NCBI RefSeq assembly: GCF_020216065.1
Contig: NZ_JAIWNA010000005.1
Location: 124,001 to 188,000, forward strand
Direction: 5' to 3'
Length of the DNA stretch: 64,000 nt
Origin: Nocardia rosealba
GTDB taxonomy: Bacteria > Actinomycetota > Actinomycetes > Mycobacteriales > Mycobacteriaceae
In this document: piece by piece, positions 22,177-30,290 of the stretch
Position numbering within the stretch: the stretch's first letter is position 1
How the letters are laid out: every line of letters begins with the position of its first letter
Position numbers and translations under genes: made by a program
The notes under the pieces: model-generated
Told to the model about the DNA's origin: nothing
Database searches by the model: none
Seen by the model: the letters and a program-made list of their open reading frames with translations, nothing else

Positions 22177-22268
22177 GGGTTCTCGGCCCTGAGGGCCTCG
22201 CACCCGAAGGGCGATACTGCGCCTGCGGCGTTACGTCTCGCCCTTCGGGTGCGAGGCGGCCGAAAACC
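22177..22268. repeat. Long imperfect inverted repeat between mycolyltransferase genes
   Basis: A 19-bp perfect inverted repeat (22196-22214 with 22238-22256, CCTCGCACCCGAAGGGCGA and its complement) is flanked by outer arms GGGTTCTCGGCC (22177-22188) and GGCCGAAAACCC (22257-22268) with one mismatch, plus a small bulge. The whole could fold into one long hairpin. It lies outside the adjacent terminator and is unexplained by the genes. Confidence 0.7.
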
Positions 22269-22289
22269 CGTTGTTGTCCGGACACACGA

Positions 22290-22318
22290 AACCGGCGCCG
22301 AAATGTTCGGCGCCGGTT
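22290..22318 (-). terminator. Terminator hairpin after the mycolyltransferase at 22328
   Basis: Perfect 13-bp stem AACCGGCGCCGAA with a 3-base loop, 10 bases after the stop of the minus-strand gene. The T-tract is poor (TTTC at the hairpin edge). Confidence 0.6.
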
Positions 22319-22327
22319 CATGTTTTG

Positions 22328-23386
22328 TCAGCCGATATTGTTCGACAGGTCCGGGATCATGCGCAGGGCCTCGTCGTTCCAGGTGTTCCAGGCGTGGATG
22401 CCGAAGGGCGGGAACGAGTAGGTGACGTTGCGCGCGCCGAGGGTGGCCATGCGGACTTCGAAGGCGCGAGTGTTCGCCAGTGCCAGCGCTTCCAGCGCCA
22501 TTCCGTTGACGGTGTTGATGTTCGGTCCGTCGGAACTGGTCGGCAAGCCTGAGCCCGCCGCTATCCACAGGCGAGTGTTGTTGCGGACCAGGTTGGGGGC
22601 GAACACGAACGGGTCCATCCGCAGCCACTGTGGGCCCCACGGCGGGGCCATGGAGTCCACGTTGTAGCCGCCCGCGTCGATCATGCCGAGGCGGATGGCC
22701 TCACGCATACCGGGCGCGGAGATGTTCAGGTAACCGGAGTAGGCGCCCGCGAAGGAGAACTGGTCGGGGTGGTAGGCGGCGAGAGTGAGCGCCGCCGAAC
22801 CGCCCATCGACAGGCCGAACACGCCGTTGCGGGTGCGGCTGAAGCCGAGCCGGTCGCCGAGCGCGTTGGGCAGTTCCCTGGTGAGGAAGGTTTCCCATTG
22901 GTACCGGTAGCTCTTGCCCGGTCCGCCGGCGAACGCGTCGATCGCGCCGGAACCGGTGGCGGGACCGTTGCCGGGCACACCGAAGAAGCTGCTCGGGGAA
23001 TTCCAGTCGGCGTAGAAACTCGACATTCCACCGACCGGCATCACCACGTTGATATCGGCCCGTGCGAGCGCGTTGGGGATATCGGTCTCGATTTCCCAGC
23101 CGTTGAGATGCTCGGGGGCGCGCATACCGTCGAGGACATAGACCACTCGATTGGTGTTGCCGTTGGCCGCGCGCAGAATGCGCGTCTTCACCGGGCCCAT
23201 GCCGGAATCGACCCAGAAGTCGAACGCGGCCGGGTTGAAGCCCGCGGCGGCCGGCGCGGCGGTGCCACCGACGGCCGTGGCGAGTGGGACGAGCAGAGCC
23301 ATGGATACGCCCGCGGCCCATCGCCGCACCCACGATCCGCGGGTGGCGGTCTTCACGGGTCCACGCTCGCGGCGCAGTGTTCGCAT
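22328..23386 (-). CDS. Antigen 85-type mycolyltransferase
   Basis: A 352-residue secreted mycolyltransferase with a signal peptide ending near AAPAAAGF (about residue 48). Motifs: FDFWVDSGMGPVKTRILRA at the mature start, VVYVLDGMRAPE, MPVGGMSSFYADW, the nucleophile Ser193 in FGLSMGGSAAL, GYLNISAPGMREAI, and the His in FGIHAWNTWND. A Gly/Pro-rich insertion (about 136-158) follows the DW motif. It is closely similar over its length to the next gene (23688-24758), sharing GNTNRVVY, YADWN, AYHPDQFS and APPWGPQWLRMDPFVFAP, so the pair arose by tandem duplication. Donor and acceptor specificity cannot be read from sequence. Confidence 0.9.
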   Translation of the reverse strand: MRTLRRERGPVKTATRGSWVRRWAAGVSMALLVPLATAVGGTAAPAAAGFNPAAFDFWVDSGMGPVKTRILRAANGNTNRVVYVLDGMRAPEHLNGWEIETDIPNALARADINVVMPVGGMSSFYADWNSPSSFFGVPGNGPATGSGAIDAFAGGPGKSYRYQWETFLTRELPNALGDRLGFSRTRNGVFGLSMGGSAALTLAAYHPDQFSFAGAYSGYLNISAPGMREAIRLGMIDAGGYNVDSMAPPWGPQWLRMDPFVFAPNLVRNNTRLWIAAGSGLPTSSDGPNINTVNGMALEALALANTRAFEVRMATLGARNVTYSFPPFGIHAWNTWNDEALRMIPDLSNNIG

Positions 23387-23633
23387 TCGACTAGACCTTT
23401 CTCGGCAGACCGATAGCGCAAACCCCGAGCTACGCAGTCGGATTCCTCATCGGGCGCCGAAATGTGATCGAACCAGGGCAAAACGGACGATTCAACCTCG
23501 ACGCATGCTCACTGAGTATCAAACGCTTCACGAACGCTTACATGTTGCTGGAAAGTGACCCGCAACACAACTCTCGGTGATCTGTCGCACATGATTCGTC
23601 ACCGTCTTTGTCTCGGATCGTGACGCGAAAGCA

Positions 23634-23667
23634 CAAAACCGCCCGGGTGCGAATGCACCCGGGCGGT
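23634..23667 (-). terminator. Intrinsic terminator after the mycolyltransferase at 23688
   Basis: Perfect 13-bp stem (ACCGCCCGGGTGC at 23638-23650, complement at 23655-23667), 4-base loop, followed on the minus strand by TTTTGTGC. Confidence 0.75.
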
Positions 23668-23687
23668 TTCGCGTGAAACCAGCCGAC

Positions 23688-24758
23688 TCAGCCGATATTG
23701 GCCGAAAGGTCGGGGATCATGCGGTGGACTTCCGCTTCCCAGTTGCGCCAGTTGTGCACGCCGGTGATCGGGAAGTCGAAGGTGGCGTTGCCGCCGCCGA
23801 GGGTCGCCATGCGGACCTGGAACGCGCGGCTGTTCACCATCGCGAGCAGCTCGAGCGGAACGCCCTGCACGATTTCCATCGGGTTGGACACATCGCCGGC
23901 ACCGGGGATACCGCTGGCGGCCGAGACCCAGACGCGGGTGCCGTTGGCGACCAGGCGCGGGGCGAAGACGAACGGGTCCATCCGCAGCCACTGCGGGCCC
24001 CACGGCGGCGCCATCGCGTCGATGTTGAAGGCGCCCGCGGAGATCATGGCGGTGCGCATCGCCTCACGCATGCCCGGCGCGGAGATGTTCAGGTAGCCGG
24101 AGAACGAACCGGCGTAGCTGAACTGGTCGGGGTGGTAGGCGGCCAGGGTCAGGGCGGCCGAGCCACCCATCGACAGACCGAAGACACCGTTGTTGTTGGG
24201 GTTGAAACCGAGCCTGCTCGACAGCGCGTTACGCAGATGCGTGGTCAGGAAGGTTTCCCACTTGTAAGTGTTCTTCTTGCCCGCCACCTGGGCCGGAGCG
24301 ATCGACGAACCGGTCATCGACGAGCCGGTGGCCGCCGAACCGGTGGAGCTACCGCCCGAACCGGCGTCGAGGCCGAAGAAGTTGCTCGGCGCGTTCCAGT
24401 CGGCGTAGAAGCTGGACTGGCCGCCGACGGGCATCACGACGTTGATGTTGGCGTCCATCAGCGCGCGGGCGACGTTGGTGTCCTTCTCCCAGCCGCTGAG
24501 GTCGTCCTGGGCCCGCATGCCGTCGAGCGCGTACACGACCCGGTTGGTGTTGCCGTCGGCCGCACGGAAGATCCGCGACTTGATCGGGCCCATTTCGGAG
24601 TCGACCCAGAAATCGAAACCACTGGGATCGAATGCCGCCGTCGCGGTGCCGGTGGGACCTGCCACCGACGCCCCGAGCGGCAGCACGATCGCCAGCGAAA
24701 CCAGCACCGACCGCTTGAGCCAGCCGGCTCCCCTGGTTCTCAGACGTCCGCCACGCAT
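23688..24758 (-). CDS. Antigen 85-type mycolyltransferase
   Basis: A 356-residue secreted mycolyltransferase. The basic N-terminus and hydrophobic stretch end near GPTGTATAAF (about residue 42). It carries VVYALDGMRAQDD, MPVGGQSSFYADW, the nucleophile Ser197 in FGLSMGGSAAL, GYLNISAPGMREAM, and the catalytic His in GVHNWRNWEAE. A Ser/Gly/Thr-rich insertion at about 132-155 contains a short internal repeat (TGSAATGSSMTGSS) and sits at the place of the Gly/Pro-rich loop in its tandem paralog at 22328. It directly precedes nothing but a terminator and follows aftB at some distance, the fbpA position of the M. tuberculosis order. Confidence 0.9.
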   Translation of the reverse strand: MRGGRLRTRGAGWLKRSVLVSLAIVLPLGASVAGPTGTATAAFDPSGFDFWVDSEMGPIKSRIFRAADGNTNRVVYALDGMRAQDDLSGWEKDTNVARALMDANINVVMPVGGQSSFYADWNAPSNFFGLDAGSGGSSTGSAATGSSMTGSSIAPAQVAGKKNTYKWETFLTTHLRNALSSRLGFNPNNNGVFGLSMGGSAALTLAAYHPDQFSYAGSFSGYLNISAPGMREAMRTAMISAGAFNIDAMAPPWGPQWLRMDPFVFAPRLVANGTRVWVSAASGIPGAGDVSNPMEIVQGVPLELLAMVNSRAFQVRMATLGGGNATFDFPITGVHNWRNWEAEVHRMIPDLSANIG

Positions 24759-24915
24759 TCTGTGTTGGGCCTTTCCTCATGCGGTTCACGCGGAACCGCG
24801 GTTGCAATGACCGCCGACTGACATCCGGCACACCAGTGCGCCGACGGAAGTTCCTCGTTGACCCTATCGCTACATCGATAGCCTGGCGTTACCAAAAAGT
24901 AATTATGTGATCGAT

Positions 24916-26844
24916 TCAGCGCTGTGGCTCGGGGTAGGGGTTGACCAACCCGCACCGCTGGATCTCGTACTTCGGGACGCGGTCGATGCGGTACTTCGCG
25001 AAGGTCATCGCATTGCGGAGGTTGTGCTTGAACCGATCGAGGGTGAGCGGGTCGCGCACGGAGATCATCAGGGCCTGCGTTTCGGGGCACGACATGGCGG
25101 TGCGTGCCTGGGTCACCCACTTCTCGTCCATGAACCACGGCATCCAGGGATGGATGTCGACCATGCCCGAATCGACGACCACCCAGTCGGGGTACAGGCT
25201 CTTGTCGTGGCCGATGCGGCCGTCGACGAGCCGGTCCGAATGCGCGGCCAGCGGGTAGGCCAGGCCCATCGGGTCGATCACGCGCACGCTCAGCGGCACG
25301 TTCATGCTGGTCATGCCGAGGTTGAGGAAGTACACGGTGTGCCCGGCGCCGCCTTCGGGGATGGGCTGCGGCGGCGGGTCGAGGTACCAGAAGGTGAACG
25401 ACGGCGAGTTCAGCAGCAGGCCGCCGTTGGGGTTGTTCGCGATGTCGTTGACCATGGCCCGCATGCGCGGGTAGTCGAGGTAGTCCTCGGCGCGGATCGG
25501 GTGGTCGTGACCGGTGTTGAGCACGTAGTACACGCGCTCGTCGACGATGCCCGAGGCCGAGATCTTGGTTCCGGTGGTGATGGCGGTGGTGCTCGCCGCG
25601 TACAGCGACCAGCCCGCCGTGCCGAGCAGCGCGACGAGCAGCACCGCGAACGACCAGTCCCTGGCCGCGAACGCCCGCACCGGGATGGGGACGACAGCCA
25701 CCGGCAGCAGCAGCAGGAACAGCTGGGTGAGCAGCATCCGGCCGTGCATGAAGTCACCGCCCACGCGTACCGCGTACACGGTGAGCAGCACACCGCTGAC
25801 CAGCACCATCACCACGACCGCGCTCGGCGAACGGAACCACGCGCGAATCGCGGCGATCGACCAGGTGGGCTTCACCCGGAACCCGTGCGCCATGGCCGCG
25901 AGCACGCCCGCGACCAGCAGCACCAGCAGCGGGATCCACAGGTAGTAGGGCCCGACCAGATCGGCCAGGTACTTCAGGCCCTGCCCCCACTTGGCACCGC
26001 CCGCGTCCTTGGCGACGGCGGTGTTGGGGTAGGGCAGGCCGTAGTAGCCCATGCGCCAGATCTGGTAGGCGACCGGGACCAGCCCGGCGACGAGAACGAT
26101 CAGCGCGCGCAGCACCACGGGCCCGAACCGGAACTGCGGCATCGGCGCGAGGAAGATCATGCCGAGCGCGAGCACCCCGATCAGGGTGGCCTCGGGCCGG
26201 ACAAGGGGTGCGAGACCGGCAAGGAACACCAGCCCGAGCAGGCCGGGAACCCGCACGACGGCGGCTTGGCTCCACCGGATCATCAGCCACCACAGCAGCC
26301 CGACCCAGCAGATCACCAGACCGCTCTCCAGCCCGGAGGTGGCGTAGTCGCGGGCGGGCGGCAGCGCGATGTAGACGAGCACACCCGCCGGGATCAGCAG
26401 CTGACCGGTGCTCCCGCCCCACAGCCGCGCGGTGCCGAGCATGGCGAACACCATCGCGAGCACCGAGACGACCAGGGCGACACCGAGCACCACGTATTCG
26501 AGCCTGGCCTGGGTGACCCAGCTGAAGAACCAGACGATGTAGGTCCAGGCGGTGCTGGTATTGGTTTCGACCCGCTCGTCCATGTTGAAGACCGGGCCGT
26601 TGCCCGCGAGCAGGTTGCGCACTGTGCGAAGGACGATGAGCCCGTCGTCGGCGATCCAGCGCCGCTGCCAGGCACCGATCGCGAACAGCGCGGCGGTGAG
26701 CACGACCCCACCGACGAATGTGGCCCGGGACGCGGCTGCGAAACGCGCGGCCGGGCGCGCCTGTTCGGCGCTGCCCAGCCGTTCGTCTTCAGATGATTCC
26801 CGCTCCGCTACCACGATCTCGTCAGGTGAGATAGACAGCGACAC
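24916..26844 (-). CDS. aftB: Arabinofuranosyltransferase AftB
   Basis: A 642-residue GT-C membrane glycosyltransferase that adds terminal beta-1,2-arabinofuranose residues to arabinan, using decaprenyl-phospho-arabinose. About ten transmembrane helices fill residues 40-420. The first periplasmic loop after helix 1 holds the DD pair expected for GT-C enzymes (RRWIADDGLIVLRTVRNLLA). The C-terminal 200 or so residues are an exported soluble domain. The start at 26844 overlaps ubiA by 23 bases. The order fbp-aftB-ubiA-PAP2-glfT2-glf matches Rv3804c-Rv3809c, which supports the name. Confidence 0.92.
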   Translation of the reverse strand: MSLSISPDEIVVAERESSEDERLGSAEQARPAARFAAASRATFVGGVVLTAALFAIGAWQRRWIADDGLIVLRTVRNLLAGNGPVFNMDERVETNTSTAWTYIVWFFSWVTQARLEYVVLGVALVVSVLAMVFAMLGTARLWGGSTGQLLIPAGVLVYIALPPARDYATSGLESGLVICWVGLLWWLMIRWSQAAVVRVPGLLGLVFLAGLAPLVRPEATLIGVLALGMIFLAPMPQFRFGPVVLRALIVLVAGLVPVAYQIWRMGYYGLPYPNTAVAKDAGGAKWGQGLKYLADLVGPYYLWIPLLVLLVAGVLAAMAHGFRVKPTWSIAAIRAWFRSPSAVVVMVLVSGVLLTVYAVRVGGDFMHGRMLLTQLFLLLLPVAVVPIPVRAFAARDWSFAVLLVALLGTAGWSLYAASTTAITTGTKISASGIVDERVYYVLNTGHDHPIRAEDYLDYPRMRAMVNDIANNPNGGLLLNSPSFTFWYLDPPPQPIPEGGAGHTVYFLNLGMTSMNVPLSVRVIDPMGLAYPLAAHSDRLVDGRIGHDKSLYPDWVVVDSGMVDIHPWMPWFMDEKWVTQARTAMSCPETQALMISVRDPLTLDRFKHNLRNAMTFAKYRIDRVPKYEIQRCGLVNPYPEPQR

Positions 26845-27784
26845 CTACCGCTCCGATCCAGGCAATAGCGAGGAACTGCAGGATGCGGTCCCCCAGCGCG
26901 ATCTCTTCGGGTTCACCGGCCTCGCCACCATCGACGTCGACCGCGTAACGCAGGACTGCGATGGTAAACGGCACCATCGAGATCGCGTACCACTGGGTGT
27001 CACGGGCCTCACCCTGCTGGAACGCCCACAGTCCGTAGAACACCACGAGCGCGGTGGCCGCGAGCGTCCAGACGAAGCGCAGGTAGGTCGGGGTGTAGTA
27101 CTGCAGCGACTTGCGGATCTTGGCGCCCGTGTCGAGCGCGATCTGCAACTCGGCGTAGCGCTTGCCCGCCGCCATGAACAGCGAACCGAACGCCATGATC
27201 AGCAGGAACCATTGCGACAGTTCGATATCCGCGGCCGCACCACCGGCGATGGCGCGCAGCAGGAAGCCCGAGGACACGATGCAGATGTCGAGCACGGCCT
27301 GGTGCTTGAGCCCGAGGCAGTACGCCAGCTGGATGCCGATGTACACGGCCATCACCACGGCGAGATGCCAGGACGCGAGGAACGAACCGGCGATCGAACC
27401 GACCAGCAGCACGGCTGCCAGCGCGTAAGCCAGGTTGACAGGAACGACGCCCGCCGCGATCGGCCGGAACCGCTTGGTCGGGTGGGCGCGGTCGGCCTCG
27501 ACGTCGAGGGAGTCGTTGACCAGGTAGATGCCCGAGGCCGCCATGCAGAACACGACGAACGCGATCGCCACGTGCGCGAGGATCCCCAGGTCGCTGACGG
27601 CCTCGGGGCCCGCGGCGAGCGGCGCGGCGAGCACGAGCACGTTCTTGACCCACTGACGTGGGCGAACGGCCTTGACGAGCCCGCCGGCCAGGGTCTTCGG
27701 CGGGCCCTTCACAGCAGCCTCGTCCAGGACGGCGGCGGACGGTTCTTCGCTCATCTCAGCCAGAGTTCTTTCGGTAGCGGTCAC
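26822..27784 (-). CDS. ubiA: Decaprenyl-phosphate phosphoribosyltransferase (UbiA/DPPR synthase)
   Basis: A 320-residue UbiA-fold prenyltransferase, orthologous to Rv3806c, which transfers 5-phosphoribose from PRPP to decaprenyl phosphate, the first committed step to decaprenyl-phospho-arabinose. Signatures: RPRQWVKNVLVLAAPL, the Asp-rich motif NDSLDVEADRAHPTKRFRPI, and a second acidic region (FVWTLAATALVVFYGLW follows YTPTYLR). About eight to nine membrane helices. I take GTG 27784, which overlaps the upstream stop (GTGA) for coupling; ATG 27754 ten codons later is an equally good start. It is upstream of, and overlaps, aftB, which uses the final product of this pathway. Confidence 0.92.
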   Translation of the reverse strand: MTATERTLAEMSEEPSAAVLDEAAVKGPPKTLAGGLVKAVRPRQWVKNVLVLAAPLAAGPEAVSDLGILAHVAIAFVVFCMAASGIYLVNDSLDVEADRAHPTKRFRPIAAGVVPVNLAYALAAVLLVGSIAGSFLASWHLAVVMAVYIGIQLAYCLGLKHQAVLDICIVSSGFLLRAIAGGAAADIELSQWFLLIMAFGSLFMAAGKRYAELQIALDTGAKIRKSLQYYTPTYLRFVWTLAATALVVFYGLWAFQQGEARDTQWYAISMVPFTIAVLRYAVDVDGGEAGEPEEIALGDRILQFLAIAWIGAVGVAVYLT

Positions 27785-28368
27785 GGGCGGCGTCTCTTTT
27801 CGGCGGCGAGCACGGCGGCGGCCGACGCGGCCCCCAGTGCGGAACCGGCGAGCACATCGGAAGGGTAATGCACCCCGAGCACGACCCGGGACAACAGCAT
27901 CGGTGGCACGAGCACCGCAGGCAAGGGTAGCCCGGTGAGCCTGCCGAGCAACACCGCCGCCGCCGTTGTGGAGGTGGCGTGCGAGGACGGGAAGCTCAGC
28001 TTGCTCGGCGTCGACACATTGACCTGCACCGACGGATCGTTCGGGCGCGGCCGACGGACGATGCGCTTGATGACGATCGACGCGGCGTGCGCGCCGACCG
28101 CGCCGACGGCCACGCCCGCCCACTGACGGCGGCGCGGCTTGTCGACCAGCCAGCCCGCCGCCGCGATGCCGACCCAGCCGAGCGCGTGCTCACCGAAGTG
28201 CGACATCGCCCGCGCGGCCGACACGACGGCCGGGTTGGTGCCGATGGTGCCCTGCACGGCGTTGAGGATCGCGACCTCGACGGGCACCTCCACGTACTCG
28301 CCACCGCACGCGCAGTCGCCGCCGCAACCCTCGTCGAGGAGTTCCAGTTCCGGGTTGATCGCGTTCAC
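27781..28368 (-). CDS. PAP2-family membrane phosphatase (Rv3807c-type)
   Basis: A 195-residue PAP2 phosphatase. The acid-phosphatase signature is split as usual: KRIVRRPRPND, then FPSSHATSTTAAAV, then SRVVLGVHYPSDVLAGSALG. About five membrane helices. A Cys-rich N-terminal stretch (GCGGDCACGG) is unusual and could bind metal. Rv3807c is proposed to dephosphorylate decaprenyl-phosphoryl-5-phosphoribose, the step after UbiA, which fits its position between glfT2 and ubiA; this is not shown by the sequence. GTG 28368 overlaps the glfT2 stop (GTGA), and the gene's stop overlaps the ubiA start, so all are coupled. Confidence 0.85.
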   Translation of the reverse strand: MNAINPELELLDEGCGGDCACGGEYVEVPVEVAILNAVQGTIGTNPAVVSAARAMSHFGEHALGWVGIAAAGWLVDKPRRRQWAGVAVGAVGAHAASIVIKRIVRRPRPNDPSVQVNVSTPSKLSFPSSHATSTTAAAVLLGRLTGLPLPAVLVPPMLLSRVVLGVHYPSDVLAGSALGAASAAAVLAAEKRRRP

Positions 28369-30290
28369 TTGCTTGTTCCGTTCAGGCCGAAGGTCTTCTC
28401 CCACGCCGCCGTGCTTGTCAGCTCGGCATGCGCGGCCCGGTAGCGCTGCTGCATCTCCGGGAAGCGGGCGGTGAGCTCCTTGCGCAGGCGCAGAGCTTCC
28501 TTGAGCAGCTCCGCCGCCTTGCGCGGGTCGCGCTTGCGGTACACCACGCCACGGCCGTCGGCGGTCGTCACGGTCACGCCGTCGACCTGCGAGAGCAGGA
28601 ACCAGCGCGCGTCCAGCGTCGGCACGTTGAGCTGCGGTGTCTCGTGGGCGGCCGGGTCGGCCTTGCGGAAGTTGTGCACCACGCCCTTGGCCAGGCGCGC
28701 CACCTTGGCGATGGGATTGCCCGGCTCGCCGACGGCACCGACACCGTGGCGGCTGGCCAGCGGCAGTTCGGTCGAGGACGGAACCACCACGGCGTCCGGG
28801 AATTCCTTGCGCATCGCGTGGATCTTGCCCAGCGCGCTCGGCAGCAGGTCGAACAGACCCTCCGGCCCCGCGAGGAAGTCGCGGATCGCCTCGTTCTGGA
28901 TGGCAACCGTGGAGTACTCGAGGCACAGCAGGTGCTTGAGGGTGGCCTTGACCGTGTTCACGATCATCGGCTTGCCGTCGCCCGGCAGGTGCAGCGAGGC
29001 GACGACCAGGCGGTTGCGCAGGTGGAAGTAGGCCTGCCAGTCGATGGCGTCGTCCTTGTCGGACCAGGCCATGTGCCACACGGCGGCACCGGGGAGGGTG
29101 ACCGTGGAGTACCCCGCGTCGCGGGCTCGCAGACCGTATTCGACGTCGTCCCACTTGAGGAACAGCGGCAGCGGCTGCCCGATCTGCTCGGCGACCTGGC
29201 GCGGGATCACGCAGGTCCACCAGCCGTTGAAGTCGACGTCGATGCGCCGGTGCAGCAGCTTGGAGTTGTCGCGGTCCTTGAGCGGATACTTCGAGAAGTC
29301 GTGGTCGTACTCGACATTCGGCGCCGAGGACCACATGAAGATCCCGCGATCGACGACCTCACCCATGCTGTGCAGGTGCGAGCGTTCCTGCAGGTTCAGC
29401 ATCTGCCCGCCGACCAGCAGCGGCGACTTGGCGAACCGGGAGAACGCAAGGGCGCGCAGGATCGAGTCGGGCTCGATCTCGATGTCGTCGTCCATGTAGA
29501 CGATGAACTCGGCGTCGGTCTTCAGCGCCTCGTACATCACGCGGCTGTAGCCGCCGGACCCGCCGAGGTTGGGCTGGTCGTGGATGCTGAGCCGGTCGCC
29601 CAGCGTCGCGGCGGCCTCGGTGAAGCCGGGCTCGTCGACGACCTTGCGGTTGCCCTGGTCGGCCACGATCACCGCGGCGACATTGCCGAGCACCAGCGGG
29701 TCCGAGCCGAGGGCGGCCAGGGTCTTGACCAGGTCGGTCGGCCGGTTGAAGGTGGGCATGCCGACGGCGATGCTGCCGGTGCCCGGCGCCTCCTGCGGTG
29801 CGTACCACCCGCCCGCGAGCAGGGTGACCGCCGTGTCGGTGGTGATGTCGAACCAGATCCAGCCGCCGTCCTCGAACGGGCCCAGGTCGGTCTCGAACTC
29901 CACCGACACCGAATCCGCACCCTGCGGAACGGCGAACTCCTTGCCCTGCACGTGGATTCGCGAACCGTCCGCCTTGGAGCGGTACACGTCGACGCGACCG
30001 TGCCCGGCCAGTTCCAGGCGAAGCACCACCGACTTCAGCACGCTCCACCGACGCCAGTAGCTGGCGGGCAGCGCGTTGAAGTAGGTGCAGAACGACACCT
30101 CCGACTCCGCGCCGATCGACAGCGCGGTGCGGCTGGTCGCGTGCGCGCGGCGGGCGTTGGTGGTGGATTCCTCCAGGTAGAGGGTCCGCACGTCCAGCGG
30201 CTCACCCGGGCGCGGCAGGATCACGCGCTGCAGCAGGGCCTTGGCGCGCGTCTCGGTGGTCACGTCTTCGAGCATCGGTTGCGCGCTCAT
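28365..30290 (-). CDS. glfT2: Galactofuranosyltransferase GlfT2
   Basis: A 641-residue GT-A glycosyltransferase that polymerises the galactan of arabinogalactan with alternating beta-1,5 and beta-1,6 galactofuranose from UDP-Galf. Residues about 1-150 form the beta-sandwich N-terminal domain; the GT-A domain follows with AVIVADQGN, LGGSGGYSRVMYEAL, the metal-binding DxD in VYMDDDIEIEPDS, and the catalytic region KWDDVEYGLRARDAGY with AVWHMAWSDKDDAIDWQAYF. The C-terminal 150 or so residues are helical. Length is very close to Rv3808c (637). ATG 30290 overlaps the glf stop (ATGA), so substrate-making and substrate-using enzymes are translationally coupled. Confidence 0.95.
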   Translation of the reverse strand: MSAQPMLEDVTTETRAKALLQRVILPRPGEPLDVRTLYLEESTTNARRAHATSRTALSIGAESEVSFCTYFNALPASYWRRWSVLKSVVLRLELAGHGRVDVYRSKADGSRIHVQGKEFAVPQGADSVSVEFETDLGPFEDGGWIWFDITTDTAVTLLAGGWYAPQEAPGTGSIAVGMPTFNRPTDLVKTLAALGSDPLVLGNVAAVIVADQGNRKVVDEPGFTEAAATLGDRLSIHDQPNLGGSGGYSRVMYEALKTDAEFIVYMDDDIEIEPDSILRALAFSRFAKSPLLVGGQMLNLQERSHLHSMGEVVDRGIFMWSSAPNVEYDHDFSKYPLKDRDNSKLLHRRIDVDFNGWWTCVIPRQVAEQIGQPLPLFLKWDDVEYGLRARDAGYSTVTLPGAAVWHMAWSDKDDAIDWQAYFHLRNRLVVASLHLPGDGKPMIVNTVKATLKHLLCLEYSTVAIQNEAIRDFLAGPEGLFDLLPSALGKIHAMRKEFPDAVVVPSSTELPLASRHGVGAVGEPGNPIAKVARLAKGVVHNFRKADPAAHETPQLNVPTLDARWFLLSQVDGVTVTTADGRGVVYRKRDPRKAAELLKEALRLRKELTARFPEMQQRYRAAHAELTSTAAWEKTFGLNGTSK

